64,000 bases of DNA. Origin: Leptodontidium sp. MPI-SDFR-AT-0119 (lineage: Eukaryota > Ascomycota > Leotiomycetes > Helotiales > Leptodontidiaceae). Position numbers and translations under genes: made by a program. The DNA lies in NCBI GenBank assembly GCA_020726505.1, contig JAHLEZ010000054.1:1-64000 (forward strand). Reading direction: 5' to 3'. Shown here in pieces: positions 24,792 to 34,837 of the stretch. Each line of letters opens with the position of its first letter. The stretch's first letter is position 1. The notes under the pieces are model-generated. The model saw only the letters and a program-made list of their open reading frames with translations. It did no database searches and was not told where the DNA came from.

Positions 24792-25579
24792 ACATTGCAT
24801 GATTGCAAGATGGAGTTGAATCAAACTATGAGTTATGCAGATGGCCCCATGATTGAAGCCTTTCCCATCCCGGCCTTCGGCCCGGCGCTTGCCTGCCGGG
24901 TATCAGGAGAAGCTACTGACTTGGGACTGAGAAGTGTTCGTCTGAAATCCCAAATTTCGTCACTCATGTACATCTGCCTAATCATTTAGATGGGTTGTGA
25001 TTGAGGTCCAGAGAGTACTGCATGTGGATTCTTCGAGTTGAGCTGCTGAGAAGGGACATCAAGTGAAATTGCAGCATGTTTCGCGCACTTCTGCAACATT
25101 CCGCTGTTGCTCAGCACTAAGTTGGCAAGTGATGACGAAGAATCCAGATACTTTTGTTAAAGACAATTTTTACGTCGGTTCAGGAGCAAATGCAATAATT
25201 CCAAGAGTTATAAACTTCTACCTCTGTCCTCGATTGGCAAGTCTGAGATGAAGTATATCAAACAGTGTTGGATGGCACTGAACTCTGTCGAAGTTGCGTC
25301 TGTCTTACTGGCCAGTATGTATCTCATAATTTGCTGAGAGACATAGTTCAAACTGAATGGACAACTATTGGCGGATTTCGTTGCAACTTCGCTCCCAAAC
25401 AGGTAGTTCGATATCGGACTCTCGATATGAGCACTTTTCATTTCCGTCTTTGGAATAGAGCTATTACTACTATAGCCTAAGCTGTGATTGAGCAAGGCTG
25501 AGGAGCGAGTTAAGGGAGGTCAACCGAAGATAAGCTGAAGGCGATCCGTCTGGGCTCCTCGGCTACGATTGCTCTTATA
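24792..25579. other. intergenic
   Basis: No supported gene between the CorA-like gene and the pogo element. Confidence 0.55.
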
Positions 25580-25614
25580 ACGTCCCACCCCCCCATTCCG
25601 GCCACCTCGCTTAA
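25580..25614 (+). repeat. left terminal inverted repeat of the pogo element
   Basis: 35 nt, the inverse of 27510-27544 with a single transition difference. Confidence 0.9.
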
Positions 25615-25710
25615 CCTCACCGCCACTCTTACCTGTCAACTTCAACAATTAATTAAATTCTAATCCTCTTATCGATTTTCTTGAAATCTGGAATGTAACT
25701 TGTTCACATC

Positions 25711-27367
25711 ATGAAGCCTCAATATACCGAATATGACGTCATGTGCGCTTTGGAAGAAGTGGCAAATGGCAAGTCTATACGAAAGGCATCACGTGAGTGG
25801 GGTGTTCTAAGGTCTACTCTTCAAGGCCGTAACGCAACGACTCAGTTACATCAAGAAGCCGCTAGCCACTTGTAAAGATTACCTACAGTGGTAAAGAATC
25901 GATTGGCCGATTGGATTTTAAATCAAGAGGCTCTCGGCCATGGAGTTACGCACGCACAGATTCAGGTTTTTGGAGAGAGGCTTCTAGCTCTCTACGGGGA
26001 TCACTTACTACTCGGAAAACACTAGATGACACGATTTTTGGCCCGGAATCCTATTCTCAAGACCAAGAAGTAGATATACGTCGATTCTATACGTGTTAAT
26101 AACGCTTGTTCTAAAGTTATTCGGCCTTGGTTCCAAAAATTAGAAATCCCGGCTATTAAGGCCATTCTACTTAGCCAGCGATGGAATATAGACGAGACAG
26201 GTGTTATGGAAGGTTATGGTCTTAATAGTCTGATTGTATGCCACGCTGAAAAGCGTAATATTCAAGGGAAACAGCCTAGTTCACGTGGTTAGACGTTAAT
26301 CCTCGAATCTGTCTCTGTAATTAGAGCCTCTACTAAATCTCTTGTGATTTACAGGGGAAAGTCGGTCTAATAATAATGGTTTTTATCTCAATTGGAAATA
26401 TTTAACGATTGGCATTTTACAGCCACTGAAAATGGGTGGACTACTAATGCCACGGCTCTAGAGTAGTTAAAAAAAGTGTTTATCCCTTAGACGGAACCAC
26501 GTGACTATTTAGTAAGACTCCTCATTCTAGACGGCCATGGGAGCCACCAGACTACAGAATTCCTTTGGAAGTGCCTTGAATATAATATCTACCTTTTGTT
26601 TTTACTTATATATACGTTACACGTCTTATAACCTCTCGATTTGACAGTTTTCTCTCCACTTAAGCGTACTTACTAGAAAGAACTGTAAAAGTTAAGTTCT
26701 TTGATCGATTTTATACTAATAGGCAAGTGGAATTTTCTCGTTTGTTATTATAAGGCACGTTAAGAAAGTTTTACACCTTCTAATATTAAATCGGGGTGGA
26801 GAACTACAGGTCTATAGCCGGTATCTGTCGCCAAGCCGTTAATGAGCCCTTTGCTATTAAAAAATAGTAATAAATCGACAGATCTAACACTTTTAAAGCC
26901 TCAAGAGACGCTAATAGAACCTCCGAAGGTTTCTGATACTTTAATTGAGTTATATACTCTAAAGGTGCGAAAAGATCTGTACTTACAGATTTGTACTTTA
27001 ATAAACGTGTAACGACACAAGAGCCTTGGCCGCAGAAGGCTGACTTAACACTTAGAATACAAAACTACAGAGCTACTCTACAGGAGGGAGCCATATATAT
27101 AGGGAGTCGGAGGGGAGTCGAACCTGTTCCGGACCCCTGACCTAGCCGAGGCATACCTGTCGTAACAAAACGGATCACATGACTAACTTCTAACGCAACG
27201 CTTGCTTTTTAGGAAGGTTATAAAAGGGATTGACGAGAAGGAATACGAATTAGGGAAGGCAAATATGAAGATTAAAGAGCTAGAAGAGAGATTAGAACAA
27301 TTGAGGCCAAGGAAAAAGAGGAAGGTTGAGACTAGTCCAAATTCCAAGTTTGTAACAATCTGTGTTA
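25711..27367 (+). pseudogene. pogo/Fot1 transposase (HTH_psq, CENP-B HTH, DDE) broken by RIP-like stops
   Basis: Reading from the ATG at 25711 gives a psq-type helix-turn-helix (YTEYDVMCALEEVANGKSIRKAS), a CENP-B/Tc5-like HTH (NRLADWILNQEALGHGVTHAQI), and a DDE domain with the first acidic residue in NIDETGV (about 26191) and the second in LILDGHGSH (about 26530); the third is expected near FSPLKRTY. After the solo LTR, a basic tail resumes (RPRKKRKVETSPNSKF), probably a nuclear signal. More than ten in-frame TAG/TAA codons sit where TGG, CAG or CAA is expected, the C-to-T/G-to-A pattern of repeat-induced point mutation. At least one frame change occurs near 26360. The copy cannot make active transposase. 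Confidence 0.88.
27003..27172. mobile_element. solo LTR (160 bp) with 5-bp target-site duplication, nested in the transposase
   Basis: Positions 27008-27167 start with TGTAACGACA and end with TGTCGTAACA, so they carry the TG...CA ends of a retroviral-type LTR and a near-perfect 10-nt inverted terminal repeat. The flanking pentamers are AAACG on both sides (27003-27007 and 27168-27172), a classic LTR-retrotransposon target duplication. No internal sequence remains, as expected after LTR-LTR recombination. The small size fits a short Ty1/copia-type, Ty3-type or TRIM-like element; I cannot assign it further. It inserted after the pogo element had landed. Confidence 0.85.
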
Positions 27368-27509
27368 TTAAAGAGGCTTAAATTACAGCTAGGGAGCGTC
27401 AAATTGAATCTAAAGAATCAGAATCAGGAGGAGAATCAGAATCTATAATATCTTATATAGAAGTTGACGCTGAATAGAGTTATTAAGTCTCAAACCGGAA
27501 GTGTTGCAA

Positions 27510-27544
27510 TTAAGCGAGGTGGCCGGAATAGGGGGGTGGGACGT
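27510..27544 (-). repeat. right terminal inverted repeat of the pogo element
   Basis: 35 nt; 34 match the inverse of the left repeat. Confidence 0.9.
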
Positions 27545-28217
27545 TATAAGAGTGAAGGTTTGCCCCTAGCATTCCTTTTATACGATATAGCCTAGCTAAT
27601 AAAAGTAATACATCGCGATAATTTTAACTAGCTTTTACTTAGTTACGCCGTAGTAATACACGTTGAGAGAAGGACTTTAGTGAGCTCCTTTGCGCCACGG
27701 AGACAACGATATGTACTATATACTTGGATTTGTGCTAATTTGTGATGAGAAGGATCTTAGTGAGTTCTCTTAGGGAAGTAGAAATAATAGCATGTGCTAA
27801 TATTTTTATTTAAATTGATTTATAACGAGTAAGACCAATTTTTACCCAACGTAACTACACTAGGTGATAATTTGTATAATAACAACGTGATTGAAGCTTT
27901 TATTAAGCATTTTATAGATCGAATACAAAACGCTAGCAGTGGGAGAATAGGTCATAAGCAGGCAGGCTGATGTGAAAGATAGCACGAAGGTACATTATTT
28001 GATCTCGGGAGGAGCTCGATTGGAGGCCGCTGTATATTAGAATGATGCTGTTCCGAGGATCGTTCGGCTCTAGGCACTGTTATAGTAGAATTTTAATCGC
28101 CGCTAGAATTGGCATAGTATAATTTACACCACGAAGTCTTAATCCTGTAAAGGAAAGACTGATTTGGGCTTAGTTTTGTAGCGATGAATGTAAGCTCCAT
28201 GGGATAGTTGTCGTGGA
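27545..28217. other. AT-rich intergenic with RIP-like appearance
   Basis: No gene. It is AT-rich with many TA steps and a diverged direct repeat: GAGAAGGA-CTTAGTGAG-type sequence at about 27667 and again at about 27747. It may be the remains of an older repeat. Confidence 0.45.
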
Positions 28218-29693
28218 TTGGATTTAGAGCAAGATTGGACTGATTACAGGCCGATTTCTCGATCGTCAGTGAAACCGAGAAAGACTGCTCCTATTCACCT
28301 CCCGCTTTTGCTTTCCACATCCCTAGCAATTTCCACGCTGGAAATTAGAGATTACACACCGAAAGCTGATGCTGCCATCAAAAAGCTCGAGGAACAGCTG
28401 GATCTCTTCAGGTCGAATGCTACGTACAGTCCTGTTGATCTGGAGCAGGCACGAAAGTCATTCGCATTCTACATCCACACGGCTGTTGGTCGCTAAAGCC
28501 CTCGAAGAAGCAAAATCAGGACATCCCTTCAGCATATTTACAGCACGTCAGAGAATAACGAATTCTTACTGCTGCTATTGCTGAGCAAGCCAACTGTATG
28601 CGACTTTACTACCTACCTCACATCTACAGCTGCTGAGGAAGTTCAACAATGGATGAACAGACAATCACACCCAGGACGATTGAAGGAATTAGCGATGCGA
28701 GAGGTCCCCCTCGTATTCAATAATGCACCTAAACAAGAAGACCTAGTGGGCTTTATCAGCAAGATCCAACGCAAACCCCAAGAACTCAGACACAAGCGCA
28801 CTCGTCGGCCTTCCGCACGTACAAAATCGATCAATCAAAGCACCAGCAATGTCATTCCTGCTGGGCAGCCATCTCTGAATGAGGTTCACGATTGTTAAAG
28901 CTATCCTGGGAGTGTGGCACAACCTGTGGAAGCTGAAGGCGGCATAGAGAGTGCTGAATTCGATGTCGATATGCTCCAAGAACCTGGATCGAAGCCCACT
29001 TGTCGGCCTTCCGCGCCTGTAGGCTCGAAAGCTCCTGCAGCGACGTGGATGGATTTGGATGCCCTAGCACTTGAACAAGCAGCTGAACAGCCAGCCTTTC
29101 ATGAGGCTTCCGAGTATCAAAACTATTCTAGGACTATGGCACAAATCATTAAAGCTGAGATTGGCATGAGGAGCTCTGGAGTCGAGTTCAATGTGCACCG
29201 AGAGCCCAAAGCCGGGGGCTCGGAGAACCAAACCACCAGCGATGGTTTCACAGTGGGGGTGGAATCGGATAGCCTGGGAACTGAACAGTCAGGCATGAAT
29301 GAAATTTCTGATTCCCAAAGCTCCTTTGGGAGTCTGGTACATCCTGTTGAAGCGGGAACCGACATAGAGAGCTACGTCGAAATGTTCTCAGGCGATAGCA
29401 TAATGCCGAGCTCGTGGTCACCTAATGGTATGCTCTCTTTTACGATACTGTTTTTCAGATGAGTCAAGCTCATCACAACAGAAATCTTCCTGAATTTCAC
29501 AGGCTCAGAGATATTGGGTTACTTGAGAACGGTTATCATTGAGAAGACAATCTACCACGTATCGAAGACCTGGAACAGAACGGGGGACAAATTCTTTACT
29601 TTCGAAGCAGATCTTATCCAAGGACAAGCCTTGATTCTCAATTCCTGGAACTTCGTGACTCTTACATACTATGCCGGAAAATATGGCGGATAG
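28218..29693 (+). pseudogene. decayed gene for a tandem-repeat protein of unknown function
   Basis: I do not recognise the family. In one frame from about 28625 to 29427 the product has three diverged tandem units of about 66-74 residues, each starting like (M/V)AQPVEA, MAQIIKAE or LVHPVEAG (28914, 29136, 29334). Each is preceded by a short motif: PSLNEVHDC-stop-SYPGS, PAFHEASEYQNYSRT, or SGMNEISDSQSSFGS. The stop TAA at 28896-28898 stands where the other two units have CAA, so a nonsense transition broke the gene. An intron at 29428-29502 (donor GTATGC, acceptor TTTCACAG) then joins a last exon 29503-29693 that reads EILGYLRTVIIEKTIYHVSK and ends in YYAGKYGG. Upstream (28218-28620) coding-like text is scattered over three frames. 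The 5' border is uncertain. Confidence 0.5.
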
Positions 29694-29855
29694 TAGAAGA
29701 CCCGAGGACCATACACTTCTGATCTGGCTGTATGAGCATCATCAGAATTCCTCCAACTTGATGCTTATTTTGGGAGACGGTCTCCTGAACTGATTTCATA
29801 ATAAAACGGCATCTTGTTGAACAATTCGTTAAATAAAAAATACAATCTGAACAGT

Positions 29856-32600
29856 TCATTGAGTCATAGTAAACTCCAATGTCGCATCACTTCCCCCAGT
29901 ATTTTCTGCACATACCGAGATTGATCCACCTGAGAAATCAAGAAACATGGTTCCACTCCCACTACCAATCCCCGAAAAATAATTAGGACCAGCGGAACTA
30001 TCGCCGATGGAGACAACTACCCCATCAGCAATCGTGTACGAAAACCCATAAGTCCCACGCTGAATATCAAGACCCGTAGTTGGGAAACATGATGTCCCGC
30101 CCGCCCGAACATTTTCGCTTAGACCGAAGACTTTCGCTCCTGCTGGTGCTGCAAGTGGTGTGCTTGGCGCTGAAGTTATAGCGAATTTCAGTTGCTGAGC
30201 GCCGGACCCAGAATTGGTGGCGCAGATTTTGAGATTTCCACTATACGTCGCATAGAATGTTCCAGTTGTGGAACCCACTCCTTGGTAGTATCCCTCATCA
30301 GAACCCGTCTCGATTCGGACCAACATTGAAGAGTCCGCCTCGGAGTTAAATCCAAATGTTCCCGGGGACATTTTAAAGTCTGTGGTGGGAAAGCATGACG
30401 TGGTACCTGCATCTACACTCTCATCTAGAGAGAAGAGTGTTGTTACAGCTGGTGCTGTTGTTGTCACTGCAGGAGGAGTAGTTGTGGTTGTTGGGGCGGG
30501 TATTTCTGTCGATGTGGAAGAAGGGACAGAGGATGATGATGCTTTACAGCTACCGCCACTCTGTCGTCTCCGTAGCCTTGCTGTGCCGCTTGTTTGACCT
30601 TCACATACTGCGCCTTCTCCATTGTAAGCTACTGGCCCCCCATCGGTTATTCTAGGATATGCCATGGATGTAATGATGTCTCTCATATTGGCGGCGACGC
30701 TTCCAGTAACTGCTAGATCTGGGTAGTCCCCAAGTGCAAGAAGATACGCCGCGAGACCTGCAACTGCTGGTGCAGCTAAGATGACAAGTGTTAGTATCTA
30801 GTGATGATAACTAGCAACGATATCGACTTACCGAAAGATGTTCCATCGATATCCTGATCTGCTCCAGATGGATCTCCACTAGCACAAATTATATTGACTC
30901 CAGGAGCCATGACTGTCACTAGCGGACCCCCCTTTGAGAATGTTGCATTTTTTCCAGTTTCGTCTACTGCTCCAACATTGATGATTGGATATTCATCTGC
31001 CAGTAGCTGAGGGAATTCGTTGATTTCAATACCAGCCTACTATCGATGAGCGCCATCTTCTGCTCAATGAGGATTGTAAACATACCTCATCGTTGCCAGC
31101 TGATAAGACCAGTATAACGTCCAGCTTCACAGTGGCTGCTGTCCATTTTTCCATGAATGTGATAATCTTAGGACTATTGGTAGCAACTATCAACGTCAGC
31201 ATACATATACCAAGAAGGTTTACAACTTACCTCCTCTCGACATGTTAATCACAGCTTTTCCATTAAGTTTGTTCTTAACGATATCGGCCAAGACTTCGTT
31301 CATGGCTGAAACAGTGTCTCCCAGTGTCTCCTGAGCCTTCACAATTACCAGATTGGCATTCTTAACCACTCCATAAGTCGGTCCATTGACTTTAGACCCA
31401 GCACAAGAGCCATGACTATTCTCATCTTCATCACTCTCACTCGCATCTGCCTTCTCTGAAGCTGCGAATAACCACCGAGGCGGCTCGCCTCCCATGTTTT
31501 TATACTCCTACAACACGTTAGCCAGGTCACAAGTATCAAGAACATTTCAGACAAACATCAGAATCGGTACCGAAGCCAGTATCAATTACGTAGACGGTTA
31601 TTCCGGTTCCCGAAGAAGAGTCATATGAGTATCCGGTCATACTATCGAATTCTGTTCCAGGAACTTGAGAAAATCGTTTTAGCTCAGGTACCGCATTCGC
31701 TTGTTCGACAACAGCGCGGGTTCGTAGGTTTCGGCGTAGGTTTCGCCGTCGGGTGATGCCAGTTCTATTGGGTGTCTCGGTAGGGGTATCATCTATAGGA
31801 CCATCTGACACCACACCGCTGATCTATATCGTGTCAGAATCAAATTCCAGGTTAAAGGTTTGAACGGCTTATACCAATGTGCTGGCAGAAATAGTCGTAT
31901 TTTGTGAAGCGGTTACATTGGCGTTGGCGAACTTCAATCCATCGCCAGCAAGGAACGAAGTAATGTAATTTCCTGTTCCGAGTGCTTCATCTAGTAAAGC
32001 AATTACATCTTGGTCGGCAGCAGTATCCACAGGGAATATGATTGCTGCCGTAGGAGTTTCCGCTGGTGCCGACGAGGTCGAACTTGATGACTGTGACGTT
32101 GATGTTGGTTCTGCACTCTTGCTTGGCTGACTGGGCGAGTCGTTGCCTGTTGATTCTCCTGCAGTAATAGTTGCACCTGCTGCAACGGGCGTTACTACTC
32201 CTCCGACATTAATGAATCCTCCTTGGGTGCCACCAACAACAACGGTCCCGGCTGCCACGATGATGGTTGCTCCATCGCTAACGGTTGTAGTAGCTACGGC
32301 CGAGCTGGTGGTTGCGGAACTTGAAGTTGGGGCTTGAGTTGGCGCAGGAGGTGTAGTGATAGGCTGGCTGGAGCTTGAGGTAGATGTTATACTCGATGAG
32401 CCAGGCACAGAAAATGTGGGTACTGCACTAGAGGAGGTAATTGTCTCAGAAGTAGATGTGATGTTGAAGGAAGGGGGTTTTGCCGCGGGGCTTGAAATGA
32501 TTGTGGTTGAATTGTCAGCTCGCCGGAAGAAAGGTGCTGGTGACGCATAACAAGCCACTATAAAGCTGCAGCCCGCGAGTAAACACGTATTGAATCTCAT
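29856..32600 (-). CDS. secreted subtilisin-like serine protease (S8) with C-terminal domain duplication
   Basis: Six exons on the minus strand: 32600-31875, 31823-31557, 31507-31231, 31186-31086, 31036-30832 and 30775-29856; 831 aa, introns 44-56 nt. A signal peptide (MRFNTCLLAGCSFIVACYAS) is followed by about 170 Ser/Thr/Ala/Pro-rich residues that are probably O-glycosylated, and a short possible pro-segment. The catalytic triad is visible: Asp323 in VYVIDTGF, His363 in NSHGSCAG and Ser524 in DGTSFAAP, with the oxyanion Asn455 in LSAGND. A second Thr/Pro-rich linker leads to two similar domains of about 90 residues (639-726 and 741-831), each with TSCFPTT, GTFGF/GTYGF and a C-x-(T/E)N(S/T)G motif. 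All junctions keep the S8 pattern. The protease may act in nutrition or on a host; no substrate is visible. Confidence 0.88.
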
Positions 32601-32878
32601 GTTGAAAAGAATGACTAGGATACTTCACGCATCCGAGAGCAAAAATATGATGAGCAAACAAGAATAGTGACAGATGTATGAAAGTGCTAAGGATGGAAGG
32701 AAAAAAGCTTCTGGACGAAGTGCAAACCGAATTGATTAATAGAATATTACCTGCTTAGAATTCATTTACACGAAAGCGTTACACGGGCGTGATTTTCAGG
32801 AGGATTCTGTTATTTTTGGAGTTCATGGCTGATGGATAAACCTTAAAGTTTCCACCCAACCTCTACAATGGAGACCTA

Positions 32879-32999
32879 CTCCCTTTATTCTATGGACTGA
32901 CAGTAGAGCCTATCCACTACTAGGGAATAGAGCTTTGCTGTTTTGTCAGAAGCCCCTGCAGTGGATAGGCTCCACTGTCGGTCCACAGATTAAAGGGAG
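32879..32999. repeat. fold-back inverted repeat (MITE-like)
   Basis: Left arm about 32879-32926 and right arm about 32953-32999 are inverted copies of each other over roughly 45 nt (left reads CTCCCTTTATTCTATGGACT, the right arm inverted reads CTCCCTTTAATCTGTGGACC), separated by about 26 nt. Most differences are G/A or C/T. A stem-loop this long is typical of a fold-back or MITE remnant. Confidence 0.7.
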
Positions 33000-34302
33000 C
33001 ATGAGATCCGAGTAACATGGCCAAAATTCATGCCATAATCGTGGAATTGGCAAAGCTGCGCCCCTAGGTGGGGCGCGGTTTTTCGGAAAGTAAAGTATAC
33101 TGTACCCTCGGGTTTGGCTTTAGAGTTTGAAAAGTGTCTTCGTTTCATCATCATGGAGTTCTTGCTGCGAATACTTGGTGGCGGGCGAATCTATTCCGCC
33201 AAGCCTTCTCGCAAGTTCTCCGGCGCAAGGACCAACAACCCAATCCGCAGCCTTAGATACAAGGAATTTTACTATTTTGAGTAAAGCCTCCCTTTGTTCT
33301 TGACGGAATTAGTTATACAAAGTAGAAACGATCGCTTACGATCGGTTAATAAGGTTAAACCTGAGACGTCTGGACTTCCCGCGTTTCCGAAGGACGACTA
33401 TTCGTCATGGATGAAGACTGCTACTTCAAAGTAAGTCTTTTGACATGTTAGTAATAGCAAATAGTTGTGTTGATTTAAGTGAAGTATGTCGCCAGACCTC
33501 TACCAAGAGGCTAACTTTAATACCACGGAAAATCGCTCAAACGCTCCGCAGTAGAGAAATTATTACTTGGCTACTATTCCAGCACCGTGAGGAAGCATAC
33601 GAGTTGCAATGAGGTTGATCTGCTTCTTGTATTAAGTTATATGGAGGTACGGTTGCTACACTTAAGGTACGTATACTAGGTCGGTCCGACTAAGTGGTCA
33701 GAGTTGAAGATGCTTCCAACCAATATTATTTAACCCGTGACCTAAACGTGACCTGGCCTGCAGCAAAATGTATATCATTTAAACGGCAGACACATTCTAT
33801 ACAGCGGATACCTCGCTTAAGCTCTTTTGCTGTTAGAACCCCTTATCGAAAGAAACTCAGCCACTTCTCGCCCCTCTCTTTTAGAATCTTGTCCACAGTT
33901 CTCCCTTTCCATTCCGAGGCTTTAAGTGGACCTGGCAAGAGGAATTGCCTTGTGGCCTGCTGTTTCAATTTGACGTCATAAGTTTTTTTGTTACTTCTAT
34001 TCTAGCTCTTTGCGGACCAAGTTTCTGTTTAATAAAATTCCGCTGCTTGAAAATTGATCCTTAAAGGTACAACGTGGTTTATCAGGACCTGGCCATCAAT
34101 CACTTCCCCACTATTAATTCGTCTATAAACTAGTGGGTTGATTAATTCAAACACAGTTCCAGCTGTCGTTCTAGCCAGCTATGCTGGAATGGCCTAGCTT
34201 TGGCACCAGTTACCGAAGATCTGCCTCAGCAAAATGCACCTCACTTCATCACACTCGTGTGACCAGCACCTCATCCACCGAGCAGTCTGGCTTCTATCTG
34301 CG

Positions 34303-34340
34303 CATACATACATACATACATACATACATACATACATACA
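34303..34340. repeat. (ACAT)n microsatellite
   Basis: About nine ATAC/ACAT tetranucleotide units followed by a short CA run. Confidence 0.9.
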
Positions 34341-34374
34341 CACACACCGACAGAATTGCTTTGTTCGTGGCATT

Positions 34375-34680
34375 ACCGCCAGGCTCTTCTCATGCGAGCA
34401 GCTCTTGTTCCTTTCGTACAAGGCTTTCCTGGTTTCTGGCAGGCTGCTCCTGCTTATCTCGAGCAAGTCAAGTCTTCCCTGCACTTCTCGGGCGAGAGGC
34501 TCTTGTTCTTGTCGTGCCATTATCTCCTGATTTTCTCTCTGATCGCTCTTGTTCTCTTGCGAGTCTGTCTTGCTCCTCTCGTGCGAGCCGCTCCTGTCCT
34601 TCTCGTGCAAGCCGTCCTCGTTCGCTTGCTAGTTTCTATTATTCTTCTCGCTCGAGCGGTTCTTGTTCTTCCCTTACCTG
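34375..34680. repeat. diverged minisatellite rich in CTCTTGTTCT / TCGTGCGAGC
   Basis: Imperfect units of roughly 25-40 nt alternate CTCTTGTTC-like and CTCGTGCGAGC-like blocks, for example near 34385, 34545, 34580 and 34605. All six frames look coding by chance because the units lack stops, but the encoded Ser/Cys/Arg-rich peptides show no domain. Confidence 0.5.
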
Positions 34681-34767
34681 ACCATTTCATGGATGATTTA
34701 AAATTGGAGAATCCAATAGTGATATATCACCTCAGGAGAGGGAGGACTAGGACGACTTGACTTGCCC

Positions 34768-34787
34768 AAAAAAAAAAAAAAAAAAAA
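34768..34787. repeat. poly-A run
   Basis: About 20 A, ahead of the HET relic. Confidence 0.85.
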
Positions 34788-34837
34788 CACCCGGGATAAA
34801 GTACACAGATCTGAGGAAAAAACAAAAGAACGACGTC

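Larger units (their letters stand above)
25580..27544 (+). mobile_element. pogo/Fot1-type DNA transposon, RIP-degraded
   Basis: A 1965-base element flanked by TA (25578-25579 and 27545-27546), the target duplication expected for Tc1/mariner-pogo. The 35-nt terminal inverted repeats (25580-25614 and 27510-27544, starting ACGTCCCACC) differ at one position. It encloses a broken transposase gene and a nested solo LTR; without the latter and its duplicated target it would be about 1.8 kb, normal for this group. The inverted symmetry continues a few bases outside the TA (CTCTTA on the left, TAAGAG on the right), so the real TIR may be longer than the TA would imply. Confidence 0.9.
32601..34837. 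other. gene-poor segment with repeats
   Basis: No intact gene. It contains the subtilase promoter, a fold-back inverted repeat, AT-rich debris (about 33100-34150) with short peptide-like pieces I cannot assign, an ACAT microsatellite, a diverged minisatellite and a poly-A run. Confidence 0.5.

Noticed and set aside
25911..26099. Open frame within the pogo element
   Set aside because: It lies in the wrong frame relative to the transposase motifs that run through the same bases.
34181..34760. Overlapping Ser/Cys/Arg-rich frames on both strands
   Set aside because: All derive from the stop-free minisatellite units; no domain or splice context supports a gene.
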